Shown here one piece after another: positions 1 through 9,517 of a DNA stretch of 64,000 bases. The notes under the pieces were generated by a model, which was given only the letters and a program-made list of their open reading frames with translations, did not search any database and was not told the DNA's origin. Origin of the DNA: Bacteroidota bacterium (GTDB lineage: Bacteria; Bacteroidota; Bacteroidia; B-17B0; Aurantibacillaceae); assembly GCA_021323535.1 (NCBI GenBank), contig JAJONO010000005.1:1-64000 (forward strand). The letters are read 5' to 3'. Numbering within the stretch: position 1 is the stretch's first letter; each line of letters starts with the position of its first letter. The position numbers and the translations under genes are program-made.

Positions 1-2313
1 GGAATAATTGATAAGGACCTTGCAAGCTATACAACACCTTGCGGAAGACCGGAAACCAATTATGAATTCAATGAATACATAGATGTAAACGGTGATAACA
101 TTGTTCAGCCAAACGAATGTTACCAGTGCTGGGATTTAAATAAGAATTTTAAAAATGAAGTAGAAGAAGATCTTAACGTTGATGGTGTATTCAACGAGGT
201 AGATTGCCAGGTATACGGCGCAAAAGTGCGTCACTTTAATAATATCTGGACATTCGCTTTAGGTTGTATGTTCCTGTATCTTGTTTTCTCGAGGTATTTT
301 TTCAGGAACAATCAGGACCTTGCTTTTTTAGCGGCCCTGCTTTTCACCATGCACCCGATTCACTCCGAAGCAATCGCCAACGTAAAAAGCCGTGACGAAA
401 TTTTCTCTCTCATTTTTGTATCGCTCACATTCCTGTATTCCTTCAAATATATTGAGACCAGAAAAATGTGGGATCTCATCTGGGCCTCGGTCATGTTCCT
501 TCTCGCTCTCTTATCTAAAGAATACGCGGTTATGCTCATTGTGCTTGTGCCGCTTGCTGTTTATACGTTCACAGATAATGATGTGGATCTTCAGGAAATT
601 TTCTCAACCAAACTTATGTTGCGACTTGGCGTTATGATAGGCGTAGCAATTTTTGTTATGATCCTGCACAAGGCTGTCATCAACGAAATGCTAAGCTCTT
701 CGAAAGGAATGAAACGCGCCATTAGTTTTGGCATTCTTGTTGTTCTTGAAATTCTTGCCTGGAAACGTCTCAACGAAACTGCTTTATTAAAAAGATTGAA
801 ACCCTTTGTTCTTACACAGGACATTCGCAATCTTTTAGTTATAGCAATAGGATTTCTTCTTTGCGCGTTGTGCATGCTTTTAATGAAGAGAAGTTTTGAC
901 ATGACAGCTCAGCCTGGCAGTAAACCAATGAGAGCTTTCTGGTTCTTCCCTTTCCTTTACATCATTGTTATGATCGGAGGTTTCTCAAAAACATTCCGCC
1001 AGGTAAAATTCATTAACCTCATGTGCTGGTTTGGTTTTGTGATGCTGTTTTATTTAGGTATGCGTCTTGTGGCCGTAAAATTAAAACCAGGCGTTCCTGA
1101 TACAGAGATTCTTAACAATCCTTATCTACTTGCTGATGGAGAAGAGCGCATTGCTACAAAAGGATATGTGTTAATGAAATATCTTATTCTTCAGTTTTTC
1201 CCTCATCCATTATCATCCGATTATTCGTATAACACCATTGAGTATCGTCATTTTACCAGCTGGGATTTCTTGTTATCGCTTGTCATTCACTTAGGAATGG
1301 TGGTTGCCGCAATTTATTATACACTTAAAAAACACGTGCTTGGTTTCGCGTTAATGACCTATATTCTTTTCGCGTTAATGATTGGTAACGTGTTAATGGA
1401 CATTGGTGCTACTATGGGTGAACGTCTTATCTTCCACTCATCGTTAGGATTTTGTATCGCAGTTGCGTATTGGATAATCACAGGATTCGACAAACTTGCT
1501 GCTTTATCTCTAAACGTAAAGCGTGTTTCGTTAGCGCTCATTGTTTTAGTGGTTGGATTTTTATTTGGCTGCAAAACCTGGGAACGTAACTACGATTGGA
1601 AAAATGATGTAACGCTCTTCTTGAAAGACGTAAAAACAATGCCTAACTCTGTACTCGTACTAGGTAATGCCGGAGCACGTTGGGTTGACCTTGCAGATAC
1701 CAAAGAGGTAACAGGAGTTATTGTACCTGGCCAGGAAAACAAACCTTACAATGATTACAACGGTACACTTAAAATTACCGATGAGGAAGTAAAACAAGGT
1801 GGTTATAAAGACAAGCGTGAAGCCGCTCTTTACAAGGGCATTGGTTTCCTTAAACATGCCATTGAGTTACACCCTCGTTACGTAAACGGTTATCTTAATT
1901 TAGGTCTCGCGCACTTTAAACTGCGTAAAGATTTTGAAGCGTTATACTATTGGAAACTTGCCGAGCGTTTATATCCGAACAACCCTTATCTGCGTAATTA
2001 TTACATTGTGTATTACAATGATCTTAAAAACCGCGGAGCAACAGCCTTCAACCAGGGTAATATGAATCAGGCGGCACAGGAGTACAACAAATGTACTTTG
2101 CTTGATCCTAATAATCCTGAAGGTTGGTATAATCTTGGTGGAGCATACTTTAACCAGCAGAAATTCGCACAGGCAAAATACTGTTGGGAGAGAGCATTGC
2201 AGATCAATCCAAACTATGCAGAAGTTAAAAAGGTTCTTCCTATGATTACACCTGCGATGCTTGGAATTTCTCAACCTACAAATATGGTTCCAATACCAGT
2301 TGACAAACATTAA
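1..2313 (+). CDS. Multi-pass membrane protein with C-terminal TPR repeats, TMTC / GT-C glycosyltransferase-like (5' end outside window)
   Basis: Frame of the 226..2313 ORF is open back to base 1 (GIIDKDLASYTTPCGRPETNYEFNEYIDVNGDN...). Many TM segments, HPIHSEAIANVKSRDE motif typical of TMTC-like proteins, TPR units near C-terminus (YVNGYLNLGLAHFKLRKDFEALYYWKLAERLYPNNP; PEGWYNLGGAYFNQQKFAQAKYCWERALQINPNYAEV). Confidence 0.8.
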   Translation, partial: GIIDKDLASYTTPCGRPETNYEFNEYIDVNGDNIVQPNECYQCWDLNKNFKNEVEEDLNVDGVFNEVDCQVYGAKVRHFNNIWTFALGCMFLYLVFSRYFFRNNQDLAFLAALLFTMHPIHSEAIANVKSRDEIFSLIFVSLTFLYSFKYIETRKMWDLIWASVMFLLALLSKEYAVMLIVLVPLAVYTFTDNDVDLQEIFSTKLMLRLGVMIGVAIFVMILHKAVINEMLSSSKGMKRAISFGILVVLEILAWKRLNETALLKRLKPFVLTQDIRNLLVIAIGFLLCALCMLLMKRSFDMTAQPGSKPMRAFWFFPFLYIIVMIGGFSKTFRQVKFINLMCWFGFVMLFYLGMRLVAVKLKPGVPDTEILNNPYLLADGEERIATKGYVLMKYLILQFFPHPLSSDYSYNTIEYRHFTSWDFLLSLVIHLGMVVAAIYYTLKKHVLGFALMTYILFALMIGNVLMDIGATMGERLIFHSSLGFCIAVAYWIITGFDKLAALSLNVKRVSLALIVLVVGFLFGCKTWERNYDWKNDVTLFLKDVKTMPNSVLVLGNAGARWVDLADTKEVTGVIVPGQENKPYNDYNGTLKITDEEVKQGGYKDKREAALYKGIGFLKHAIELHPRYVNGYLNLGLAHFKLRKDFEALYYWKLAERLYPNNPYLRNYYIVYYNDLKNRGATAFNQGNMNQAAQEYNKCTLLDPNNPEGWYNLGGAYFNQQKFAQAKYCWERALQINPNYAEVKKVLPMITPAMLGISQPTNMVPIPVDKH

Positions 2314-2714
2314 TGTATTTCATTGCAATAATTTTTGCTCTGAGTTTATTTTCAGCGAAATCGCAAACGGTTAGCAGTACTGACACCATCGGGGCTAAAT
2401 CCGTAAGTGAAAATCTCTATAACAAAACCCTCTTTGGCGATAGTCTTGCCAGTAGCTTTTGCATCACCATTAAAAAGGAAGTAAAGGCGCATAAACATGT
2501 AACGCACAGTGAACATGTGATTGTACTGGAAGGCGAAGGCAATATGAAGATGGGCGATAAAACATTCACAATAAAAAAAGGAGATGTAGTTTTTATTCCG
2601 AAGAATACCATTCACTCTGTAAAAACAACAAGCAAAGCTCCTTTAAAAGTAATAAGTGTTCAGGCACCTTTGTTCGATGGTAAGGACAGAATAATGATCG
2701 AAGAAAAAAAATGA
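2313..2714 (+). CDS. Secreted cupin-domain protein
   Basis: Signal peptide MYFIAIIFALSLFSAKSQ; cupin motif HKHVTHSEHVIVLEGEGNMKMGDKTFTIKKGDVVFIPKNTIHSV; start overlaps upstream stop (TAATG). Confidence 0.85.
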   Translation: MYFIAIIFALSLFSAKSQTVSSTDTIGAKSVSENLYNKTLFGDSLASSFCITIKKEVKAHKHVTHSEHVIVLEGEGNMKMGDKTFTIKKGDVVFIPKNTIHSVKTTSKAPLKVISVQAPLFDGKDRIMIEEKK

Positions 2715-4822
2715 AGAAACTTTTTTTAGCAACAGGATTAATCGCGTTTTGTTCAGGCACATTTGCTCAGGTACTTTTCAGTCATAGTGCAGGAAATCTT
2801 ACATTACAAACATATCCGGCCGGGTCGGGAGTTGTTCAATACACAAACGTTCCGGCAGCCTTCAGTGTGATCAACGATGGACTTACAAATAATTCCGGTG
2901 CCACAAACAATCCTAATTCTCCTTTTCATGCTCCTGGTTTTGCAACTGAAGGCTGGGCAGTTAAATATAATGCTTTAGAGAACGATACATTTTTTGTGAG
3001 TACAAGCTGGACATACAGCACTGAAGTAAATTGCGATCGCTGGATGATAACTTCTCCGGTTTCAAATATTGGTGCTAATTCTGTTCTGACATGGCTGGCT
3101 AAAAGTCCCGACGCTTCTTTTCCCGATGGTTACGAAGTTTACGGCACCAATAAAACAGGAACGCTTACCGCAGGAGATTTTACTCCAGGGGATAAACTAT
3201 TTTCCATCGCTGACGGGAATACTTCAGGGGGCGGAGAAAAAAGTACCTGGACAAGACGATCGGCCCACCTTGGCGCTTTTGCTGGACAAACATTACGTTT
3301 TGCATTCAGAAATAATTCCAAAGACATGTTCCAGTTATGGATCGATGATATTGAAGTAACTACTTTGCCATTTCTCACCGATGGATCATGTACTTCTGTT
3401 GAAACAGAAAAATATACACTCGTAAACAGTAACCATACCATCAGCGTTAATTACATGAACCTTGGCGCTGCCACAATTAATACTGTGGTGCTGAATTACC
3501 AATTCGGAACATCGGTTGTTTCATCACAAACTTTTACTTTCACCGAAGGACTTTCTTATCTCCAAAGCAACAAGTTGTCTTTCAGTCTTCCTTATTCCAT
3601 TTCTACGCCAGGGTATTATCCGATAAAAGTATGGTCGACTTTGACCAATGGAACAGCTGATCAGAACCTTGCCAACGACACCGCTAAGTTTTACGTAACG
3701 GTACAGGCATCTACTCCAAAGAAAAATGTACTTGTTGAACAATTCGTAAGCGCAAACGATCCTGAGTCGACAGATGCGCAGCAGAAAATTCTGGCGCTTC
3801 AGACAAAAACGCCATTACAATCCGACTCCATTGTTGTGGTAAACATTCATGATAATGATTCTATGAAAGAAGCAAATTCCACAGGCGTTTTAACAACGTA
3901 CAAAAAGAATTTCGCTACAGCAATGGTGGACAGAGTTTATTATCCGAACCTCAACACAAATACCATTAACAGGCAGAATTATTTAAGCCGGACTTACGAA
4001 AGAGCGCAATCCGTTACACCTGTTTCGGTGAGCATTATCAATAAAAGTTATAATACAGGAACAAAAGATCTATCATTTACTGTTAAAGCAGATTTTGTTG
4101 GAGAAGTTCAGGGAGATTACCGTATCAATGCTTATCTCATCGAAAATTATGTTCACGGAAAGTTATCAGACACAACGGTAAATGGTTTTAATCAGTTGAA
4201 TGATTATTACAATGTGCCATGGTCCAACGCTTACCAGTTAGGATACTATGCGCCGTTGGTTAATAGCTGGGTGATCAATGCCTGGTTATACAAACATCAG
4301 CGTGTTTTAATTCACTCATTCGATGGTTCTTTTGGAAGTTCTGGAATAATTCCTCAAACCGGAGGAACATCAGGACAATCGTACCAATCTACATTTACTG
4401 TTAGCATACCAACTTCAACTAATGGTGTATCAAGATACAATGCCGATAACATTTACATTGTGGCGTTTGTGGCCGAATATAATTCAGACAAATACAAAAG
4501 AGACGTGTTGAATGTAAGTATGGACAAACTGAATTCGAATAATGAAGTAGTTGGCATTACAGAAAGAGTTCAGGAAAACATCATTAAAGTATATCCTAAT
4601 CCATCGGAAGGAATTGTTTATCTCGCTTCGTCAAAAGAAAACAATAATTACATCATCAACCTATGCGATCTTTTGGGAAAATGTGTCATGACCAAACACA
4701 TTGTGAATGCTTTTCAGACCGAAAAACTCGATCTTTCTATCCTTAGCGAAGGAGCTTATTTACTTAACGTTCAGACAGAATCGGGAGTTTACAGGGATAA
4801 AATCGTGATCCGAAAAAACTAA
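2711..4822 (+). CDS. T9SS type A sorting domain protein with choice-of-anchor J-like and Omp28-like regions
   Basis: Signal peptide MKKLFLATGLIAFCSGTFAQ; C-terminal IIKVYPNPSEGIVYLAS...LSEGAYLLNVQTESGVYRDKIVIRKN; start overlaps cupin stop (ATGA). Confidence 0.8.
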   Translation: MKKLFLATGLIAFCSGTFAQVLFSHSAGNLTLQTYPAGSGVVQYTNVPAAFSVINDGLTNNSGATNNPNSPFHAPGFATEGWAVKYNALENDTFFVSTSWTYSTEVNCDRWMITSPVSNIGANSVLTWLAKSPDASFPDGYEVYGTNKTGTLTAGDFTPGDKLFSIADGNTSGGGEKSTWTRRSAHLGAFAGQTLRFAFRNNSKDMFQLWIDDIEVTTLPFLTDGSCTSVETEKYTLVNSNHTISVNYMNLGAATINTVVLNYQFGTSVVSSQTFTFTEGLSYLQSNKLSFSLPYSISTPGYYPIKVWSTLTNGTADQNLANDTAKFYVTVQASTPKKNVLVEQFVSANDPESTDAQQKILALQTKTPLQSDSIVVVNIHDNDSMKEANSTGVLTTYKKNFATAMVDRVYYPNLNTNTINRQNYLSRTYERAQSVTPVSVSIINKSYNTGTKDLSFTVKADFVGEVQGDYRINAYLIENYVHGKLSDTTVNGFNQLNDYYNVPWSNAYQLGYYAPLVNSWVINAWLYKHQRVLIHSFDGSFGSSGIIPQTGGTSGQSYQSTFTVSIPTSTNGVSRYNADNIYIVAFVAEYNSDKYKRDVLNVSMDKLNSNNEVVGITERVQENIIKVYPNPSEGIVYLASSKENNNYIINLCDLLGKCVMTKHIVNAFQTEKLDLSILSEGAYLLNVQTESGVYRDKIVIRKN

Positions 4823-4880
4823 ACGGCAAAGTATTTTTTGCCGGATATTAAAAAATCCGTATCTTTGATGTCCCAAATAC

Positions 4881-4964
4881 GCGGATGTGGCGTAATGGCA
4901 GCCGCACCAGACTTAGGATCTGGCGCCGCGAGGCGTGGGGGTTCGAGTCCCTTCATCCGCACCA
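4881..4964 (+). tRNA. tRNA-Leu (anticodon TAG), CCA encoded
   Basis: Acceptor gcggatg/catccgc, anticodon loop cttagga, long variable arm, T-loop gttcgagtcc, discriminator A followed by CCA. Confidence 0.93.
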
Positions 4965-5016
4965 TAAAGCAGAAAGAATCCAACCAATAGGTTGGATTTT
5001 TCGCTTTATGGTGCGG
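4957..5016. repeat. Long near-perfect inverted repeat overlapping the tRNA-Leu 3' end
   Basis: ccgcaccataaagc (4957-4970) matches gctttatggtgcgg (5003-5016) exactly; inner arms gaaa/tttc and aatccaacc (4977-4985)/ggttggatt (4990-4998), loop aata. Confidence 0.9.
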
Positions 5017-5096
5017 TGGTGAAGCGCAAAATATACTAAAGCAAATTTTTCTGCTTCACCACTAATCAAAAATCCCTTACCTTTGTATCAACGTCA

Positions 5097-5180
5097 GCCC
5101 ACATGGCGAAATTGGCAAACGTTGCGGTCTCAGAAGCCGTTGGAGTTATATCCTTGGGAGTTCGAGTCTCCCTGTGGGCA
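5097..5180 (+). tRNA. tRNA-Leu (anticodon CAG), CCA not encoded
   Basis: Acceptor gcccaca/tgtgggc, anticodon loop ctcagaa, long variable arm, T-loop gttcgagtct. Confidence 0.93.
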
Positions 5181-5208
5181 CATCATTAAAAAACAGAGTG
5201 AGGAAAGA

Positions 5209-5236
5209 GGACGAAGGTCTGTTCTTCGCTTTTTTG
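5209..5236 (+). terminator. Possible intrinsic terminator after tRNA-Leu(CAG)
   Basis: cgaag...cttcg hairpin followed by ctttttt. Confidence 0.45.
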
Positions 5237-5299
5237 TTTTCGTTAAATTGCTTGATTTTGTGGTGCTTTATATTGCGATAAAAAATCCTGAATCTACAT

Positions 5300-5773
5300 T
5301 CAGTTTTTCACTCCCGCTTTCCTGGAAATCATTCCATCAATCCCCTCTGTAACAGCTCTCCATTGTTCGTACCATTTTTCCTGAACAAAATTACTCTGGG
5401 CATCGCTCACAATGATTTTATTTTTATCCCAGCCAATTGTAACACTTACGCCACCACGATCATACACAGTACCTTTTTCTGTGTTGTATTTGATCTTATT
5501 GAATGAATTCTTCTGAAGAAGTGTATAAAGACTATCTCTTTCGGCTATTGAAAGTTTAAAACGCTTCTCAACCACTTTACCATCTTCCCGCTTTCTGAAA
5601 TGACAGCTGTCGGCCGAAACATCGATCTGTACGGAGTAATCCATCATACCACCGTCGACATGATAATCAATCACTAAATCGTCGGGACGTTTTGTAGGAA
5701 GATCCGGATTTTTTTGTCCGCACGACAGAAGAAAAACAAATAAAGAAAATGCAATGAAATAGGTTTTTTTCAT
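5300..5773 (-). CDS. Hypothetical lipoprotein
   Basis: MKKTYFIAFSLFVFLLSCGQ with lipobox LLSC; start refined from 5803 to the internal ATG. Confidence 0.75.
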   Translation of the reverse strand: MKKTYFIAFSLFVFLLSCGQKNPDLPTKRPDDLVIDYHVDGGMMDYSVQIDVSADSCHFRKREDGKVVEKRFKLSIAERDSLYTLLQKNSFNKIKYNTEKGTVYDRGGVSVTIGWDKNKIIVSDAQSNFVQEKWYEQWRAVTEGIDGMISRKAGVKN

Positions 5774-5881
5774 AGTAAATGAAGCTCGCCAAATATAAAG
5801 CAAAAAAACCTGTCAGAAACACGCCAAAAAAGCATGGTTTTAGCTCGCAAATTACTCTCTATCAGTTTTTTAATGTTAAAA

Positions 5882-5912
5882 TTGGCAAATATGGGCTAAA
5901 ATGATATATTTG
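5882..5912 (+). promoter_or_regulatory. Bacteroidota-type promoter upstream of secDF
   Basis: TTG (5882-5884), 20-nt spacer, TATATTTG (5905-5912); matches the TTG / TAnnTTTG consensus. Confidence 0.65.
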
Positions 5913-5954
5913 CACCCTTAATTAAAAAAATTACATAGTAGAAATTCTAAGATT

Positions 5955-8900
5955 ATGCAAAACAAAGGTGCTATTAAAATATTCGCCACTTTACTTACCC
6001 TGGCGTGTATTTTTTATTTATCGTTTACGTGGGTGACCAGTGGTGTTGAGGATGACGCAAAAGAGTATGCCAGTACGTACACGTCTTCTGCAAAAGTATT
6101 GTCTGCAGCAAATGAATATGCAAAGGGCAACGAAGCAAAGAAGACGAGTTATCTCGACTCCATCAAAACATACGTAGCTGATCGTTACCTCGATTCAATT
6201 AAGAAAATCGTTGTGTACGATATTTTCATTGCAGACTACACGTATGAAGAATGTAAAAAGAACGCGATCAATCTTGGTCTCGACTTACGTGGTGGTATGA
6301 ACGTAACACTTGAAGTTTCTGTAATGGATATCATCAAGAACCTGAGCAATGATAACCAGGACATTACTTTCAGAAACGCTCTCAAACAAGCACATGATAA
6401 TCTTGGTAAAAATAACAACGATGATTTCATCACCTTGTTCGAGAAATATTACAAACAACTCTCTAACGGACAAGGTCGTCTTGCTCCATTATTCCAGAGT
6501 ATTGAAAATAAAAACAAGATCAGCTACAACTCTTCGAACGAAGAAGTGATCAGGTTTTTAAAAGAACGGGTTTCTGAAGCTGTTGCTAACGCTGAGAAAA
6601 CATTTCGCAGTCGTATCGATCGTTTTGGTGTAACACAACCAAACATTCAGAAATTAGAGGCAAGCGGACGTATCCTGATTGAGTTACCTGGCGTGAAAGA
6701 AAAAGCGCGCGTTCGCGAACTTTTACAGGGAACTGCAAACCTTGAGTTCTGGGAAACTTATGAGAACGGTGAGATTGCCAACTTAATGGACAAAGCTAAC
6801 TACGCTGTGCGTAAAGAGCTTTTCCCTGAAACAATTTCAGAAGTTAAAGTTGAAACTCCAGACACTAACGCAGTAGTTAATCCGACTGCAACTTCAACTA
6901 CTTCAACTACCAGTTCTTCTACAGCTGCTTCTACTTCTACCGCTACAACTCCTGGCGATAGTGGTAAAATTGCCGATTCAGCTGCGTTGAAAGCTGCTTC
7001 TGCGTCTTCTGTAAATCCACAGGATACAGCAATGAAGAATTTCCGTAAACGTTATCCGCTTTACTCAATGTCTTCGCCTCTCATTCCAAACATTGTTTTT
7101 GAAGGAGACAAGCCTAAATCATATGGTGAAGGACCAGTATTAGGTCGTTCTTATTCCAAAGCCGATACAGCTTTAGTAAATAAATACCTTGCCATTGCAA
7201 GATCTAAAAACATCTTCCCGTCGAAATTAAAATTCATGTGGAGCGCGAAAGAGGTTGAGCAAAAACAGGAAGGTAAAGTTGTTGCTTCGTATTTCGAATT
7301 ATATCTTATTAAACAAACCGACAGTAAAGGTAAAGCTGCATTAAGCGGTGATATTATTACTGACGCGCGTAAAGATTATAACCAGCAATCTGGTGGTATG
7401 CCTGTTATCAGCATGAACATGAATAGCGAGGCTGCTCAAAAATGGAAAACAATTACTGGCGCCAATAGAGGTAAATGTGTTGCTGTTGTAATGGATAACA
7501 TGGTTTACTCTGCCCCGCGTGTTAATGGCGAAATTGCAGGTGGTCAATCACAAATCACAGGTAACTTTACAGATGCTGAAGCCGACGCTTTAGCTGCTAT
7601 TTTAAGCGCAGGTAAACTCCCTGCTCCTGCCCATATCGTTGAAGAAAGTGTTGTTGGTGCAACCTTAGGTCAGGAAGCGATTTCAGCAGGTTTAATGAGT
7701 TTTGTGATCGCTCTCGTGGTTATCCTCTTATTCATGGCCGCTTACTATAACAAAGCAGGTATTGTTGCAAACATAGCGCTTATTGCAAACATGTTCTTTA
7801 TCATGGGGGTTTTAACTTCTATGGGAGCTGTTTTAACTTTACCGGGTATTGCAGGTATCGTATTAACTATCGGTCTCGCCGTGGATGCCAACATCCTTAT
7901 CTTCGAGCGTGTTCGTGAGGAACTTGCTCTTGGAAAATCTTCCGCGCAAGCTATTAAAGAAGGTTTCAAACATGCGATGTCTTCGATCATTGACTCCAAC
8001 ATTACACTTTTATTATTAGGTATTATTCTTTACGTATTTGGTAGCGGTCCGGTACAAGGTTTCGCAACTACTTTATGCGTTGGTATCCTTGCTTCTTTAT
8101 TCTCTGCTATTTTAATTACACGCGTGATCTTCGAATGGATGCTTGAGCGTAAGATGACCATTCCTTTCGACAACAGCGCTACACGTAACGCATTCAAAAA
8201 TGTAAGCATCGACTTCGTAGGAAAACGTAAAGTATATTACGCTATCTCTACATTAGTTATTATTGCAGGTGTTGTATTCTTCTTCAAGAACGATGGATTA
8301 AACTTAGGTGTTGACTTTAAAGGAGGCCGTACTTACCAGGTTCGTTTTGATAAGGATGTAAATACAGAAGATGTTAAAAAAGCTCTTGCTGTAGAATTCA
8401 AAGAAGCTCCTATCGTTAAAACTGTTGGTAACGGTTCAAGCCAGGTGAAAATCACAACTACTTACCGTGTCTCTGACAATGCTCCTAAAGTAGACGAAGA
8501 AGTAGAAGCTCAACTCGTTAAAGGTTTATCTTCTTTCGGGGTTACAAATGATAACATCGTTCAATCCCAGAAAGTAGGTCCTACTATTGCAACAGACGTT
8601 GTTTACGGTGCTTATGGAGCGATCCTGTTCTCATGTTTAATGATGTTCATTTACATTGTTATCCGTTTCCGTAAATGGCAATATGGTCTTGGTTCAGTTG
8701 TGGCTTTATTCCATGACGTACTTATTGTATTATCATTCTACACCATTTTCGACGGGGTACTTCCATTCTCATTAGAGATTGGTCAGGATTTCATTGCGGC
8801 TATCTTAACGGTAATGGGTTACACCATGACTGAAACGGTAGTTGTGTTTGACAGGATCCGTGAAAAATTAACTGAGGCCGGTAAAGCAGATGTGTTTGGT

Positions 8901-9122
8901 GAAGAACGTAACAAATTAATCAACTACGCTCTTAACAGTACATTAAGCCGTACCATCCTGACATCGTTAACGGTATTCTTCGTGTTATTGGTAATCTTCA
9001 TCTTTGGTGGAGACAGTATCCGCGGATTTATCTTCGCGTTATTGATCGGTCGTATTATCGGTACTTACTCTTCGTTATGTATCTCTACTCCAATCGTAGT
9101 AGATTTCGATAAGAAGAAGTAA
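5955..9122 (+). CDS. secDF: Protein translocase subunit SecDF (fused SecD and SecF)
   Basis: LGLDLRGGMNVTLEV, GIAGIVLTIGLAVDANILIFERVREEL, LGVDFKGGRTYQVRF, TVMGYTMTETVVVFDRIREKL; 1055 aa fusion. Confidence 0.97.
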   Translation: MQNKGAIKIFATLLTLACIFYLSFTWVTSGVEDDAKEYASTYTSSAKVLSAANEYAKGNEAKKTSYLDSIKTYVADRYLDSIKKIVVYDIFIADYTYEECKKNAINLGLDLRGGMNVTLEVSVMDIIKNLSNDNQDITFRNALKQAHDNLGKNNNDDFITLFEKYYKQLSNGQGRLAPLFQSIENKNKISYNSSNEEVIRFLKERVSEAVANAEKTFRSRIDRFGVTQPNIQKLEASGRILIELPGVKEKARVRELLQGTANLEFWETYENGEIANLMDKANYAVRKELFPETISEVKVETPDTNAVVNPTATSTTSTTSSSTAASTSTATTPGDSGKIADSAALKAASASSVNPQDTAMKNFRKRYPLYSMSSPLIPNIVFEGDKPKSYGEGPVLGRSYSKADTALVNKYLAIARSKNIFPSKLKFMWSAKEVEQKQEGKVVASYFELYLIKQTDSKGKAALSGDIITDARKDYNQQSGGMPVISMNMNSEAAQKWKTITGANRGKCVAVVMDNMVYSAPRVNGEIAGGQSQITGNFTDAEADALAAILSAGKLPAPAHIVEESVVGATLGQEAISAGLMSFVIALVVILLFMAAYYNKAGIVANIALIANMFFIMGVLTSMGAVLTLPGIAGIVLTIGLAVDANILIFERVREELALGKSSAQAIKEGFKHAMSSIIDSNITLLLLGIILYVFGSGPVQGFATTLCVGILASLFSAILITRVIFEWMLERKMTIPFDNSATRNAFKNVSIDFVGKRKVYYAISTLVIIAGVVFFFKNDGLNLGVDFKGGRTYQVRFDKDVNTEDVKKALAVEFKEAPIVKTVGNGSSQVKITTTYRVSDNAPKVDEEVEAQLVKGLSSFGVTNDNIVQSQKVGPTIATDVVYGAYGAILFSCLMMFIYIVIRFRKWQYGLGSVVALFHDVLIVLSFYTIFDGVLPFSLEIGQDFIAAILTVMGYTMTETVVVFDRIREKLTEAGKADVFGEERNKLINYALNSTLSRTILTSLTVFFVLLVIFIFGGDSIRGFIFALLIGRIIGTYSSLCISTPIVVDFDKKK

Positions 9123-9191
9123 TGAAGTAGAATCTGGTTCACTTCATTATGAATGAAGCAGAACATGAGTTCACGATTGAAAACAGAAATT

Positions 9192-9227
9192 AAAAAAACC
9201 CTCGCAGAAAACGCGAGGGTTTTTTGT
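9192..9227 (+). terminator. Intrinsic terminator after secDF
   Basis: aaaaaaaccctcgc-agaaaa-cgcgagggttttttg hairpin with T tract. Confidence 0.85.
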
Positions 9228-9319
9228 TTTATAACTTGAAATCATCAGTCTCAGTGCACTCAAGCTTTTAATTCTACTGAAATTTTATATTACGGAGCTT
9301 TTTTGATTACTTTTATGGT

Positions 9320-9493
9320 ATGAGCAAACCATGGTTAGGATACGTAGCGGCTGCACTTTTTGTTGTTGCAGGACTTTTTCAGATTGTAGCTAAAAATTAT
9401 ATACTTGGAGTTTTATTTGTTGTTCTCGCCATTGCTAATGTCATGATCACGATTTACATTAATAAAAATAAAAACAATAAAAACGCAGATTAA
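9320..9493 (+). CDS. Small 57-aa membrane protein
   Basis: Below the length cut-off of the supplied ORF track: MSKPWLGYVAAALFVVAGLFQIVAKNYILGVLFVVLAIANVMITIYINKNKNNKNAD*; two hydrophobic segments. Confidence 0.6.
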   Translation: MSKPWLGYVAAALFVVAGLFQIVAKNYILGVLFVVLAIANVMITIYINKNKNNKNAD

Positions 9494-9517
9494 CTTCAGC
9501 GTATAAATTTAAATCAA

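Noticed and set aside
5083-5352. ORF of 89 aa on the + strand
   Set aside because: It runs through the tRNA-Leu(CAG) gene and its flanks; no start signal or coding character.
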